64,000 bases of DNA from STC-54 sp964504665 (GCA_964504665.1 CAZDEH010000002.1:22502-86501), one strand, 5' to 3'; shown: positions 54,003-63,121, numbered from the stretch's first letter. The notes: generated by a model from the sequence alone, not told the origin. Translations and numbers: made by a program.

Positions 54003-55238
54003 TTATTTTTTGGGGGTAATCTCGCTAAAACCAGTATATTTTTGTAAAGCCTCAGGAACTCTTACAGATCCATCTTTTTGTTGAAAATTTTCCAAAATAC
54101 AGATCAACGGTCTCTGAGAAAACGCAGTCCCATTAAGCATATGCACCAGTTCACTTTCTCCGGTTTTTCTTTTTAACTTAATATTTAATCCTCTGGCTTG
54201 ATAATCAGTCACGTTACTGGTTGAATGAGTTTCCCTGTATTTATTTTGTGAAGGGAACCAAGCTTCTATATCATATTTTCTAGCTGCAGTAATTCCTAAA
54301 TCTCCGGTACATATTTTTAGAACCTGATAAGGTAAACCTATTTTTTGCATTAAATTTTCCTCTAGAGATAATAAAAGTTCCTGTTCTTTATCTGAATCTT
54401 CCGGCTTAGTAAAAACAAACATTTCTGTTTTATTAAATTGGTGTACTCTAATAACTCCCTTTACATCTTTACCGTAACTACCTGCTTCTCTTCTGAAACA
54501 TGTAGAAAAACCAACATATCTTATTGGTAATTCTACTTCTTCAAAAACTTCACCTTTATGCATTGGACCAATCGATTGCTCAGAGGTCCCGACTAAAACC
54601 AAATCATCTTTATCTAAAATATACATATCTTCTCTACCACCAGTGCCTAAATAACCCATATCCGTCATTGATTCTGCCTTAATTAATACTGGAGGAATTA
54701 CTGGTGTAAATCCTTTTTCAATTAAAGTATCAAAAGCCAGCCTGGCTAAAGCAAAATCCAGTACTGCTCCTGCTCCTTTTAAGTAGAAAAACCGTGAACC
54801 GGAAACTTTTGTTCCTCTATCCACATCTATAATATCTAATAATTCTCCCAGCTCTTGATGATCTTTTGGCTCAAAATCGAACTTAGGTAGATCTCCCCAT
54901 TTTTTCATCACCACATTTTCTGATTCATCTTTTCCAACAGGTACATCTTCTGCTGGAATATTAGGAATATTTAATAAGTAACTTTTTAACTTTTCTTCGA
55001 TTTCGATTAACACTGGCTCCAACTTCTTAAGTTCTTCCTTAATCTCTCTCCCTCTATCCATCTGCTCTTTTTGGAGTTTATTTCTTTCTTGTTTTAAAGT
55101 GTCAATTTGAGAAATAGACTGCAGTCTTTTCTCATTCACTATTAAAACCTGATTAACCAGCTCAGGGTTGATACCTTTATTTTTTATCCCTTCTCTAACT
55201 TTATCCGGATTATCTTTTATAAAATTAATATCTAACAT
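54003..55238 (-). CDS. serS: seryl-tRNA synthetase
   Basis: 411 residues. N-terminal coiled-coil arm about 25-105 (VNEKRLQSISQIDTLKQERNK) that contacts the tRNA long arm, then the class II catalytic core: GSRFFYLKGAGAVLDFALARL, motif 2 YVGFSTCFRREAGSYGKDVKG with VIRVHQFNKTEMF, and motif 3 near NGTAFSQRPLICILENFQQ, then DGSVRVPEALQKY. Charges tRNA-Ser (and tRNA-Sec elsewhere). The start is one base after the HD-domain gene stop, so it is translationally linked to HD and lysS. Confidence 0.95.
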   Translation of the reverse strand: MLDINFIKDNPDKVREGIKNKGINPELVNQVLIVNEKRLQSISQIDTLKQERNKLQKEQMDRGREIKEELKKLEPVLIEIEEKLKSYLLNIPNIPAEDVPVGKDESENVVMKKWGDLPKFDFEPKDHQELGELLDIIDVDRGTKVSGSRFFYLKGAGAVLDFALARLAFDTLIEKGFTPVIPPVLIKAESMTDMGYLGTGGREDMYILDKDDLVLVGTSEQSIGPMHKGEVFEEVELPIRYVGFSTCFRREAGSYGKDVKGVIRVHQFNKTEMFVFTKPEDSDKEQELLLSLEENLMQKIGLPYQVLKICTGDLGITAARKYDIEAWFPSQNKYRETHSTSNVTDYQARGLNIKLKRKTGESELVHMLNGTAFSQRPLICILENFQQKDGSVRVPEALQKYTGFSEITPKK

Positions 55239-55805
55239 TTATAGTCCAATCCTTTCATGAATTCCTTGTATTGCTTCCAGGGTTATTTTAACAAATTCTG
55301 GGAGAGAAATCCCGAGATGTTCTTCACACATTTTTATTTCTTCCCTCCTAGTACCTGCTGCAAATTTAGTCTCCTTAAATCTTCTTAAAACTGTTTCAGA
55401 AGTTACATCTGCTAATTTTTTACTGGGTAAAACTAAAGCCGATGCTACAATCAATCCTGTTAGCGAATCACCACAGAAAAGCGCCCAATCCATTTTGGAC
55501 TCCGGTTTAACTCCAGTATTTTCCATATTATGTGCAGCCATAGCATGTTTTACAGATACTGGAATTTCTAAACCTCTTTCTTCTATCCATTTGCTAATTT
55601 GAATCCCCTGTTTTTCAACAGACACTCCTTCAGCATAATCTCCATCATGTAATAACCCTGCCATCCCCCATTCTTCTTTCATTGATGGCTCAAACTTTTT
55701 AGCCAAAGCTTCCATCATAGCCTCTGTTGCCAACATATGTTTGATAATATTTTTATTGGAAACTTTTTCTTCTAAAATCAATACGGCTTCTTCCCTGCTA
55801 ATCAT
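55239..55805 (-). CDS. HD-domain hydrolase
   Basis: 188 residues. HD-domain pattern: H at HMLATEAMM near 23, GLLHDGDYAEG (H-D pair near 53-54), VKHAMAAHNMEN and DWALFCGDSLTGLI with the distal Asp. Metal-dependent phosphohydrolase or nucleotidase family; substrate not recognisable. The C-terminal part (LRRFKETKFAAGTRREEI) is typical of HDIG-type proteins often found beside tRNA synthetases or nucleotide genes. It lies between lysS and serS with 4-nt overlap and a 0-nt gap respectively. Confidence 0.85.
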   Translation of the reverse strand: MISREEAVLILEEKVSNKNIIKHMLATEAMMEALAKKFEPSMKEEWGMAGLLHDGDYAEGVSVEKQGIQISKWIEERGLEIPVSVKHAMAAHNMENTGVKPESKMDWALFCGDSLTGLIVASALVLPSKKLADVTSETVLRRFKETKFAAGTRREEIKMCEEHLGISLPEFVKITLEAIQGIHERIGL

Positions 55806-57265
55806 TTTTTCTTACCTCTCTTATTTTTCTTTCCTTCTGGTTTCATGATTGGGAAAAAGACCATCTCTCTGACAGGTTTTTCCATTAACATAGCAATTAA
55901 TCTTTCAGAAAAACCAAATCCAGCTGCAGGAGGCATTCCATATTCCAAAGCTTCCACGAAATCTTTATCCATCATCTGAGCCTCCTTATCGCCCTGTTTT
56001 CGAAGTTTCATTTGTTCCTCAAATCTTTCCTTCTGATCAAGAGGGTCATTAAGTTCTGAAAAACCTTTTCCAAGCTCTGAACCCATAGCTAAAACCTGCA
56101 TTCTCTGCACTAAATCCGAGTTGTCAGGTAACCTTTTTGCTAGTGGCTCGACATCTGCCGGAGGATTAATTAAAAATTGTGGCTGGATTAATTTGGGTCT
56201 GATTGTTTTTTTGTAAATATAATCCAAGAGTCTACCTCTCCCTAAATTTGGCTCAACACTAACATGTAATTTTTCTGCCAATTCATATAATTCTTCTACA
56301 TTTAATTTTTGAGCATCCACTCCCCAATGTTCACTTAATAATTTAAAATATTCTATCCTCGGCCATTTTTTACTCCAATCAATTTTTTGGTCTTGCCATT
56401 CAAGAGTTAATGTACCAAAGGTTTCTTTAATAGCTAATTTATACATCTCCTCTACTAAATCCATCAATTGCTCATAATCAGCATAAGCAAAATAAAACTC
56501 CATTTGAGTATAGTCTTGCAGATGTTCTGCATCAATACCTTCATTTCTAAAAATTCTCCCGATTTCAAAAATTTTTTCGAAACCTCCCACTAAAAGTCTT
56601 TTTAAATGCAATTCTGGAGAAATCCTTAAATATAAATCAATATCTTGAGCATGATGATGAGTAGTAAAAGGTCTTGCATCTGCTCCTCCTGGAGTTTGTT
56701 CTAAAACTGGAGTTTCAACTTCTAAAAACCCTTTATTCAATAAAAATACTCTAATTACAGACCAAAATTTACTTTTTAATATAAATTGCTCTTTAATTTG
56801 AGGGTTTAGTAACAAATCTAAATATCTTCTTCTATATCTCTCTTCTTCATCTTTTAAACCATACCAGGAAGATGGCAAAGGTAATAAAGATTTAGCTAAT
56901 AATTGATAAGAACTTGCCCTAACTGTAATTTCACCGGCCTGAGTCTTAAAAACTTCTCCTTCAACCTGAATAAAATCACCCAAATCCAAATTTACCAAAA
57001 AATCATATTTTTCTCCCGGCGTATCACTTTGAGAAAAAAATACCTGCATTCTACCTGTAGTATCCTCAATATCAGCAAAAGTAATTTTGCCGTGGGGACG
57101 GAAAGACCTAATCCTCCCTACTACAGCAACTTTTTTGCCCAACATTTTTAAAGCGGTAGCTAAGGTTTGCTTTCTGTTAGTTTTTGAAGGATAGGGATTA
57201 ACTCCCAATTTTTGGATATTATTGAGCTTTTTTAAACGTTCTTTTTGCAATTGTTCAACAGCCAT
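55802..57265 (-). CDS. lysS: lysyl-tRNA synthetase, class II
   Basis: 487 residues. OB-fold anticodon-binding domain about 35-140 (VAVVGRIRSFRPHGKITFADIED, GDFIQVEGEVFKTQAGEITV) and class II core: RRRYLDLLLNPQ, motif 1 region FLEVETPVLEQTPGGADARPFTTHH, motif 2 FEIGRIFRNEGIDAEHLQDYTQMEFY, and motif 3 MPPAAGFGFSERLIAMLM. Basic tail GKKNKRGKKK. The segment SELGKGFSELNDPLDQKERF is diagnostic for LysS. Start chosen at 57265, 6 nt after TATACT; first of the lysS-HD-serS unit. Confidence 0.96.
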   Translation of the reverse strand: MAVEQLQKERLKKLNNIQKLGVNPYPSKTNRKQTLATALKMLGKKVAVVGRIRSFRPHGKITFADIEDTTGRMQVFFSQSDTPGEKYDFLVNLDLGDFIQVEGEVFKTQAGEITVRASSYQLLAKSLLPLPSSWYGLKDEEERYRRRYLDLLLNPQIKEQFILKSKFWSVIRVFLLNKGFLEVETPVLEQTPGGADARPFTTHHHAQDIDLYLRISPELHLKRLLVGGFEKIFEIGRIFRNEGIDAEHLQDYTQMEFYFAYADYEQLMDLVEEMYKLAIKETFGTLTLEWQDQKIDWSKKWPRIEYFKLLSEHWGVDAQKLNVEELYELAEKLHVSVEPNLGRGRLLDYIYKKTIRPKLIQPQFLINPPADVEPLAKRLPDNSDLVQRMQVLAMGSELGKGFSELNDPLDQKERFEEQMKLRKQGDKEAQMMDKDFVEALEYGMPPAAGFGFSERLIAMLMEKPVREMVFFPIMKPEGKKNKRGKKK

Positions 57266-57271
57266 GAATCA

Positions 57272-57277
57272 AGTATA
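57272..57277 (-). promoter_or_regulatory. -10 box TATACT before lysS
   Basis: Minus-strand TATACT, 6 nt from the ATG; ATTACA lies 17 nt upstream as a weak -35. Leaderless arrangement. Confidence 0.5.
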
Positions 57278-57284
57278 TCAGAGT

Positions 57285-57773
57285 TTACTTAATCTGTAAT
57301 ATTTTAGCTTTATAATTTGAGCTAGGTGTAGATACTTCCACCTCTTCCCCAATCCTAGCCCCTAATAAGGCTACTCCAACCGGAGACTCATTAGAAATCA
57401 TTTTTTTAGCAGGATTTGCTTCAATTTTTCCAACAATTGTATACTCATCAATACCTTCTTCCATCTTAACTTTCACAACTGATCCTATTACTACGATATC
57501 GTGAGTTATAACCCTCTTAATAACTTGGGCATTGCCAATGGCATCTTCCAAATATGCAATTCTATTTTCAACTAGTGCCTGCTCTTCCAGTGCTGCATCG
57601 TACTCTGAATTTTCCGCAACATCACCAAAATCCCGTGCTCTTTGAATCCTCTCAGCTACCTGAAATCTTTTATCATTTTTAAGATAATCCAACTCAATTT
57701 TTGAATCCTGAAGACCTTGTGGTGTTAAAAATACTTTTTTAGAAATCTTAGCTGACCTGTCTAATTTGGCCAT
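57285..57773 (-). CDS. greA: transcription elongation factor GreA
   Basis: 162 residues, normal length. N-terminal antiparallel coiled coil about 10-80 with FLTPQGLQDSKIELDYLKND, RARDFGDVAENSEYDAALEEQ (the acidic tip D-E that coordinates Mg in the polymerase active site), LEDAIGNAQVI; then the C-terminal FKBP-like domain (VVIGSVVKVKMEEGIDEYTIVG, ISNESPVGVALLGARIGEEVEV). Rescues backtracked RNA polymerase by stimulating cleavage. Separate gene with its own promoter, leader of about 14 nt. Confidence 0.96.
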   Translation of the reverse strand: MAKLDRSAKISKKVFLTPQGLQDSKIELDYLKNDKRFQVAERIQRARDFGDVAENSEYDAALEEQALVENRIAYLEDAIGNAQVIKRVITHDIVVIGSVVKVKMEEGIDEYTIVGKIEANPAKKMISNESPVGVALLGARIGEEVEVSTPSSNYKAKILQIK

Positions 57774-57794
57774 ATAAAGAAAATGTTTCGGTAA

Positions 57795-57823
57795 ATTTTA
57801 GACTATTCAATTATTGTTTGCAA
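57795..57823 (-). promoter_or_regulatory. promoter for greA (TTGCAA-17-TAAAAT)
   Basis: Minus-strand TTGCAA (57823-57818), 17-nt spacer, TAAAAT (57800-57795). ATG is 21 nt from the box, so unlike most units here a short 5' leader is expected. No Shine-Dalgarno seen in it. Confidence 0.55.
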
Positions 57824-57850
57824 GGAACAGATTTGATAAAATTCACATAT

Positions 57851-57924
57851 GGCCCCATCGTCTAGTGGTCTAGGACATCGGATTCTCATTCCGAAAATCA
57901 GGGGTTCAAATCCCCTTGGGGCTA
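57851..57924 (+). tRNA. tRNA-Glu (CTC)
   Basis: 74 nt, cloverleaf complete. Acceptor GGCCCCA pairs with TGGGGCT (first pair G-T). D-arm GTC...GAC with the AGTGGTCTA loop. Anticodon stem TCGGA/TCCGA with loop TTCTCAT, anticodon CTC at 57885-57887 reading GAG. T-arm AGGGG/CCCCT with TTCAAAT. Discriminator A, CCA not encoded. The 5' half GGCCCCATCGTCTAG is typical of bacterial tRNA-Glu. Confidence 0.95.
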
Positions 57925-57945
57925 CTCATTCTTTCAAATTTAGGA

Positions 57946-58338
57946 TTATGTTATTTTGTGACCCCGTTTAATTAACTCTTGTTCACACTTTTCATGAAAA
58001 TCTTTAAATTCCTTGTGGAGCTTTTCCAATTGTTCTCCCGGAAGTTCTTCAATATCTACCATATCATTTCTGGCATTTTTGGTAGATTTAATTAACTCAT
58101 CTAATTTAATATGAATTGCCGTAGCATCTCTATTTTGAGCATTTTGAATCAAAAACACCATTAAAAAAGTTATAATAGCGGTTACTGTCTGAATAAATAT
58201 CTGCCAACTATCAGACATTCCGTTAATTGAGCCAATAATAAACCATAATATAACACCCAAAAGAGCTACTAAGAAAGCTAGTGAGGAACCCATCAATGTA
58301 GAAATTACAACTGCAATTTTATGAAATACTTCATTCAT
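57946..58338 (-). CDS. low-affinity iron permease family protein
   Basis: 130 residues. Two helices near 17-37 (SLAFLVALLGVILWFIIG) and 48-66 (FIQTVTAIITFLMVFLIQNAQNR), then a charged cytoplasmic tail about 67-130 (LDELIKSTKNARNDMVDIEELP). The VFLIQNAQNRDATAIHIKLDELI block is the hallmark of PF04120. Family members are annotated as low-affinity Fe(II) permeases after yeast Fet4, but bacterial short forms are largely uncharacterised, so transport is not assured. No Shine-Dalgarno; monocistronic. Confidence 0.85.
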   Translation of the reverse strand: MNEVFHKIAVVISTLMGSSLAFLVALLGVILWFIIGSINGMSDSWQIFIQTVTAIITFLMVFLIQNAQNRDATAIHIKLDELIKSTKNARNDMVDIEELPGEQLEKLHKEFKDFHEKCEQELIKRGHKIT

Positions 58339-58429
58339 ATCAACAATCTCATGATCCTTGAAACGACGGCGCCTGTCAAGTAATTACACAAAGACTACAG
58401 AAATTAAATCCACTTATAAAAAATAAACT

Positions 58430-58475
58430 ACCACGGCTAAAGCCGTGGTATCCTCAGGCTACGCCTTCGGCGAGT
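58430..58475. repeat. palindromic repeat pair (second REP-like family)
   Basis: ACCACGGCT-AA-AGCCGTGGT (58430-58449), a 9-bp perfect stem, followed by a second small hairpin around GCTACGCCTTCGGCGAGT (58458-58475). No T-run, so it is not a classical terminator. Core differs from the CCAATCCCGGATTGG family elsewhere in the window. Confidence 0.7.
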
Positions 58476-58515
58476 TCTAATTGAACAATTATAAACCGTG
58501 ATAAACTAAGAGTTG

Positions 58516-61029
58516 ATGGATGAAATATTTACAGGTTTATCACAAAATGAAGCAGAAAAAAAGTTAAAAACAGAAGGATTTAACACTCTGCCTCAAGATA
58601 AACAAAGAAGCTTTTTTTCAATTCTTTTTTCAACGTTAAAAGAACCTATGTTTTTACTTTTGATTATCTCTGTTGCAGTCTATTTTGCCTTAGGTGATTT
58701 TAAAGAAGCTCTTGCCCTTGCAGGCAGTATTATTATCATAATTGGAATTTCTTTTTATCAAAATCAAAAAACAGAGAAGGCTTTGGCTGCTTTAAAAGAA
58801 TTATCAGATCCTCAAGTAAAAGTAATTCGGGACAAAATGATAAAAACAATTTCCTCAAAAGAACTTGTACCAGGTGATATTTTGGTTTTATCTGAAGGAG
58901 AAAGAGTGCCAGCTGATTCAGGAATCCTAAGTGCTACTAATCTATCTCTCGACGAATCTACTCTTACAGGAGAATCTTTGGCTGTTACCAAAAGTAGTTG
59001 GGATAAAAACACTCCAGTCGACAGACCAGGAGGAAATAATAAACCTTTTATCTATAGCGGAACACTGATCGTTACCGGACATTGTTTAGCTCAAGTTATT
59101 TTGACTGGTAGTAAAAGCGAGCTAGGAAAAATCGGAAAAGATTTACTGCAAATCAACCGGGGAGAATCAAGATTACAACAAGAATCTCGAAAATTAATTG
59201 TAAAGTTAGCTATACTTGGAACTTTTCTTTCTTTATTAATAGTTATTATCTATGGGGTGATCCGCAATAACTGGCTGGAAGGATTACTTGCAGGAGTAAC
59301 TTTAAGCTTAGCACTACTCCCTGAAGAATTTGCCGTTATCTTAACTGTCTTTCTGGCTTTAGGTGCCTGGCGGATATCGAAAAAAAGAGTACTCACCAAA
59401 GATAATCCCGCTATAGAAGTTTTAGGAGCAGCTACCATTCTTTGTATCGATAAAACCGGCACGATTACATTTAATAAAATGTCTGTGAAAGAACTTCTCT
59501 GTCAAGATAACATTACTGAACAGGAGCTAATTGATATTGCCGTTCTTGCCTGCCGTAAGTATACATTTGATCCTGTTGAAACAGCAATTTTAGATTTTTC
59601 AGAAACCCAAGATGATTCTACAAACGATAACAAAAAATTAATAAAAGAATACCCATTTTCCAAAAATACAATGTCTATAACAAATATCTGGGAGATTAAA
59701 GGGTCAAATAATTATACTATCGCCGCAAAAGGAGCTCCAGAAACTATAATTGACCTTTGCGAACTTCAAGCTAAAGAAAAACAAGGTCTGTTATTACAGG
59801 TACAACAAATGGCAGAAACCGGTCTTAAAGTTCTTGCTGTCGCACGAGGAACAGAAAATATCAAAACCTTACCTAAAACTCAAGATGAAATTAATTATAA
59901 GTTCCTAGGATTAATCGGTTTTGTGGATCCTGTCCGTCCTACTGTTGCAAGCGCCATATCTCTTTGTTACAAAGCCGGAATCAAAGTCACAATGGTCACA
60001 GGGGATTATCCGGAAACAGCAAAATATGTAAGCAGAGAGATAGGACTTAATAATTTTGAAAATGTCGTTACTGGACAAGAAATTTCCGAGATGTCAGAAA
60101 TTGATCTACGTAAGATTGTTGCCACAACATCAATCTTTGCCAGAATTATGCCTGAGGAAAAATTAAGAATCGTAAATGCACTGAAAGCAAACGGTGAAGT
60201 TGTTGCAATGACTGGTGATGGAGTTAATGATGCACCTGCTCTAAAATCTGCCAATATTGGAATTGCTCTAGGAAAAAGAAGCACGGATGTGGCTAAGGAA
60301 GCTTCTTCACTCATACTGTTAGAAGAAGATTTTTCTTCTTTAGTGGAAACAATTAAACTTGGCCGGCGAATTTATAATAACCTCAAAAGAGCAATTATGT
60401 ATATTCTGGCAATCCACGTACCCATTGCAGGGGTTGCTCTTATCTCTCCACTTTTCCATCTGCCTTTAATTCTCTTCCCGCTACACATAGTGTTTCTTGA
60501 ACTTATTATTGATCCATCTTCATCTATAGCTTTTGAAACAACTGAAGGGGACAAAGATCTGATGTTAAAACCACCGCGTAAATTAAATCAACCCTTTCTT
60601 AATACTAACGTCCTATTTTTTAGTTTAGTCCAAGGAACCATTATTCTACTAGGTTGTATCACTTTAATATTACTGACTAGATATTTAAATCTAGCAGAAA
60701 ATACTTCCCGGACAATTACTTTCATAACGTTAGTAATATCAAACATTGGCTTAATGTTTGTTAATTTAAACGGCTCAGAGAACATGTGGAACAGTATCAC
60801 CCGTTCTACTGATACTGTCAAACTAATTGTTTTAGGAACAGTTATATTACTGATTGCAACTCTCTATATCCCTTCACTAAGAAGTTTATTTTTATTCTCG
60901 GGTCTTAAATTTAATGAGGTGTTTATTTCCCTGCTTTCTGCTTTTTTGATCATTTCCTGCATTGAGCTTTTTGAACTCATTGTAAGAAAAATGGGTAATA
61001 AAAATGGAGATCTGCTTAATATATGGTAA
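58516..61029 (+). CDS. P-type cation-transporting ATPase (P2-like)
   Basis: 837 residues from the ATG at 58516 (a TTG one codon earlier is possible). N-terminal cation ATPase segment GLSQNEAEKKLKTEGFNTLP, actuator TGES (LDESTLTGESLAV), ion-site helix 4 LALLPEEFAVILTVFLALG (PEEF instead of the PEGL of SERCA), phosphorylation site CIDKTGTIT with D312, nucleotide domain KGAPETII, hinge MTGDGVNDAPALKSANIGIALG, then four to six C-terminal helices. P2-type exporters move Ca2+ or related cations; the PEEF form leaves ion choice open. TAAACT 8 nt upstream. Monocistronic, followed by the sensor kinase. Confidence 0.93.
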   Translation: MDEIFTGLSQNEAEKKLKTEGFNTLPQDKQRSFFSILFSTLKEPMFLLLIISVAVYFALGDFKEALALAGSIIIIIGISFYQNQKTEKALAALKELSDPQVKVIRDKMIKTISSKELVPGDILVLSEGERVPADSGILSATNLSLDESTLTGESLAVTKSSWDKNTPVDRPGGNNKPFIYSGTLIVTGHCLAQVILTGSKSELGKIGKDLLQINRGESRLQQESRKLIVKLAILGTFLSLLIVIIYGVIRNNWLEGLLAGVTLSLALLPEEFAVILTVFLALGAWRISKKRVLTKDNPAIEVLGAATILCIDKTGTITFNKMSVKELLCQDNITEQELIDIAVLACRKYTFDPVETAILDFSETQDDSTNDNKKLIKEYPFSKNTMSITNIWEIKGSNNYTIAAKGAPETIIDLCELQAKEKQGLLLQVQQMAETGLKVLAVARGTENIKTLPKTQDEINYKFLGLIGFVDPVRPTVASAISLCYKAGIKVTMVTGDYPETAKYVSREIGLNNFENVVTGQEISEMSEIDLRKIVATTSIFARIMPEEKLRIVNALKANGEVVAMTGDGVNDAPALKSANIGIALGKRSTDVAKEASSLILLEEDFSSLVETIKLGRRIYNNLKRAIMYILAIHVPIAGVALISPLFHLPLILFPLHIVFLELIIDPSSSIAFETTEGDKDLMLKPPRKLNQPFLNTNVLFFSLVQGTIILLGCITLILLTRYLNLAENTSRTITFITLVISNIGLMFVNLNGSENMWNSITRSTDTVKLIVLGTVILLIATLYIPSLRSLFLFSGLKFNEVFISLLSAFLIISCIELFELIVRKMGNKNGDLLNIW

Positions 61030-61091
61030 AAAATATATTGAATTGAAAAGACAATGCTATTTTATGTTAATATAGAATTAACTTATTAATT

Positions 61092-62258
61092 ATGTTTAAT
61101 TTCCCAGGGATATTATCAAAAAATAAACAGACAGAAAATAACCCCACACCTCAACTAACATCTATTCCTTGCAATGGAGATGAAAGATTAATTATGATTT
61201 TATCTGCTATTCAAGATGCAGTCATTGCACTCGATTTACAGGGAAACATTGTGATGTTTAATCTGGCAGCTGAAAAATTAATTGGGGCGACTACGAAAGA
61301 GGTTATTGGTAAACCTATTGATCAAGTTATTAAAGTCTATGACCGTGAAATAGAAATTCCCAAGGCTACTTATCATCCGCTAAATACAACCACCTCTGAA
61401 AGAGTTACGTACATAAAACAAGGAGTAAAGATCGTTTCCTTTAATAACAAGCAAGTATATGCTAATTTCATTTCCAGTCAAATTAAAGAGGGTAGCCAGG
61501 TTGGTTTAAACTGGATTATAACTTTACATGATGTGACGGAAGAAAAAAATTTTGAAACCATGAAGCTGGATTTTGTTTCCATGGCTGCACATGAACTACG
61601 TACTCCTTTAACTTCAATAAAAGGTTATTTATCGGTTTTTATGAATGAAAACAAAGAGAAATTAGATACAGATCAAAATATGTTTTTAACCAGAATCAGT
61701 ATTTCTACTAAGCAATTATTGGATCTGGTAGAAAATATTCTAAATGTTTCTAAAATTGAGAGGGGGGTTTTTAATGTCAATTTGGAATCTACCGATTGGA
61801 CTATCATAGTGCAACAAATATTTGATCAATTTATTGAGCGGGCGAATGAAAAAAATTTAGAATTTACCTTTATTAAACCGCAAGTTACGTTTCCTAAAGT
61901 TATGGTTGATAAATTAAGGATCAGTGAGGTCTTATCTAACCTTCTGTCTAATGCCATAGCTTATACTGCACCAGGAGGGAAAATTAACGTGAGTGTCAAA
62001 CTTTCACCTGATAAACAATCTACTATCACAAATATTCAAGATACAGGCGAGGGGATATCGAAAGAAGCTATCCCACATCTTTTTACCAAGTTTTTCCGTA
62101 TCTCGGGAAAACTAGGACAAGGTTCAAAAGGAACTGGATTGGGTTTGTATATATCAAAAGAGATTGTACAAATGCATCATGGAAAAATCTGGGTAGAATC
62201 TGGGCTTGGAAAAGGATCAATTTTTAGTTTTTCTCTACCTATAGAGATGTCTAATTAA
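61092..62258 (+). CDS. PAS-domain sensor histidine kinase
   Basis: 388 residues, no membrane segment, so probably cytoplasmic. PAS domain about 33-150 (LIMILSAIQDAVIALDLQGNIVMFN, AEKLIGATTKEVIGKPIDQV), HisKA with H167 in MAAHELRTPLTSIKGYL, HATPase with NLLSNAIAYTAPGGKI, DTGEGISKEAIPHLFTKFF and GTGLGLYISKEIV. Autophosphorylates at H167 and would pass phosphate to the two receivers encoded directly after it (9 nt and 1 nt gaps). The signal is unknown. Confidence 0.93.
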   Translation: MFNFPGILSKNKQTENNPTPQLTSIPCNGDERLIMILSAIQDAVIALDLQGNIVMFNLAAEKLIGATTKEVIGKPIDQVIKVYDREIEIPKATYHPLNTTTSERVTYIKQGVKIVSFNNKQVYANFISSQIKEGSQVGLNWIITLHDVTEEKNFETMKLDFVSMAAHELRTPLTSIKGYLSVFMNENKEKLDTDQNMFLTRISISTKQLLDLVENILNVSKIERGVFNVNLESTDWTIIVQQIFDQFIERANEKNLEFTFIKPQVTFPKVMVDKLRISEVLSNLLSNAIAYTAPGGKINVSVKLSPDKQSTITNIQDTGEGISKEAIPHLFTKFFRISGKLGQGSKGTGLGLYISKEIVQMHHGKIWVESGLGKGSIFSFSLPIEMSN

Positions 62259-62267
62259 TTTAGATTT

Positions 62268-62678
62268 ATGAATACAAAAAAAATATTATTAATTGAAGAC
62301 GATAATTTTATAAACCAACTTTATATGCGGATTTTAAAACAGGCGGGTTATGAAGTTGTAATAGCTGCTGATGGAGAAACCGGAGTTAAACTTGCCGATG
62401 ACTCATATAATTTAGTTCTACTTGACATCATGTTGCCTAAAATGGATGGTATCAATGTATTAAAGAAATTAAAAGAAAATCCAGATACTAAACAAATTCC
62501 TGTTATTTTATTAACTAATCTGGGACAAGGAAATATCATTAATATAGCTTTTACTATTGGGGCCCAGGGTTATTTAATGAAAATGAGTATGAGTCCTTAC
62601 GAATTGGTAGAGAAGATTAAACCATTTATCGTAGATCCATCTTTTCAAATGGACATTAAAGAGGTAAACTTAGAATAA
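62268..62678 (+). CDS. single-domain response regulator
   Basis: 136 residues, receiver only. ILLIEDDNFINQLYMRIL (acidic pair), phospho-acceptor D53 in LVLLDIMLPKMDG, conserved Thr in LLTNLGQG and Lys in GYLMKMSMSPYEL. No DNA-binding or enzymatic output domain. Follows the kinase by 9 nt. Its neighbour at 62680 is a paralog sharing the LLDIMLP and LTNLGQ blocks. CheY-like proteins act by protein contact; the target is not visible here. Confidence 0.92.
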   Translation: MNTKKILLIEDDNFINQLYMRILKQAGYEVVIAADGETGVKLADDSYNLVLLDIMLPKMDGINVLKKLKENPDTKQIPVILLTNLGQGNIINIAFTIGAQGYLMKMSMSPYELVEKIKPFIVDPSFQMDIKEVNLE

Positions 62679-62679
62679 T

Positions 62680-63066
62680 ATGCCACCAAAAGCATTAATT
62701 ATTGAGGACGAACAGTTCATTAGGGATATCTATAAAAGACAGCTTGAAAAAGCTGGTATTCTTGTTGATGGTTTTGGTAATGGAACTGAAGGTTTACAAG
62801 CTATTTCTCAAAATAAATATAACATCATATTACTTGATATAATGCTGCCTGATATAAATGGACTGGAAATTCTTAAGCAAATTAAACAAAATCCTATACT
62901 AAAAGATATCCCGGTGATCATGCTCACAAATTTAGGTCAGGATGAAGTGATTAAAGAAGGCTTTGCTTTAGGATCTCAAGGGTATTTTATTAAGTCATCT
63001 TACACTCCTGATCAAATAGTTCAAGAAGTTCAAAACATTTTATCCAAACAACCTCAAGGAGTCTAA
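62680..63066 (+). CDS. single-domain response regulator (paralog)
   Basis: 128 residues, receiver only. ALIIEDEQFIRDIYKRQLEKAG, D53 in IILLDIMLPDINGLE, Thr in VIMLTNLGQDEVI, Lys in GYFIKSSYTPDQIV. Start is 1 nt after the previous stop. As with the upstream gene there is no output domain. Two output-less receivers after one kinase suggest a branched or phosphate-sink arrangement; inference. Confidence 0.92.
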   Translation: MPPKALIIEDEQFIRDIYKRQLEKAGILVDGFGNGTEGLQAISQNKYNIILLDIMLPDINGLEILKQIKQNPILKDIPVIMLTNLGQDEVIKEGFALGSQGYFIKSSYTPDQIVQEVQNILSKQPQGV

Positions 63067-63121
63067 ATAAAGTATAAAATTAAATTTTTATTACTCTCCA
63101 AGCTTTGTTTTCCAAAGTCTT

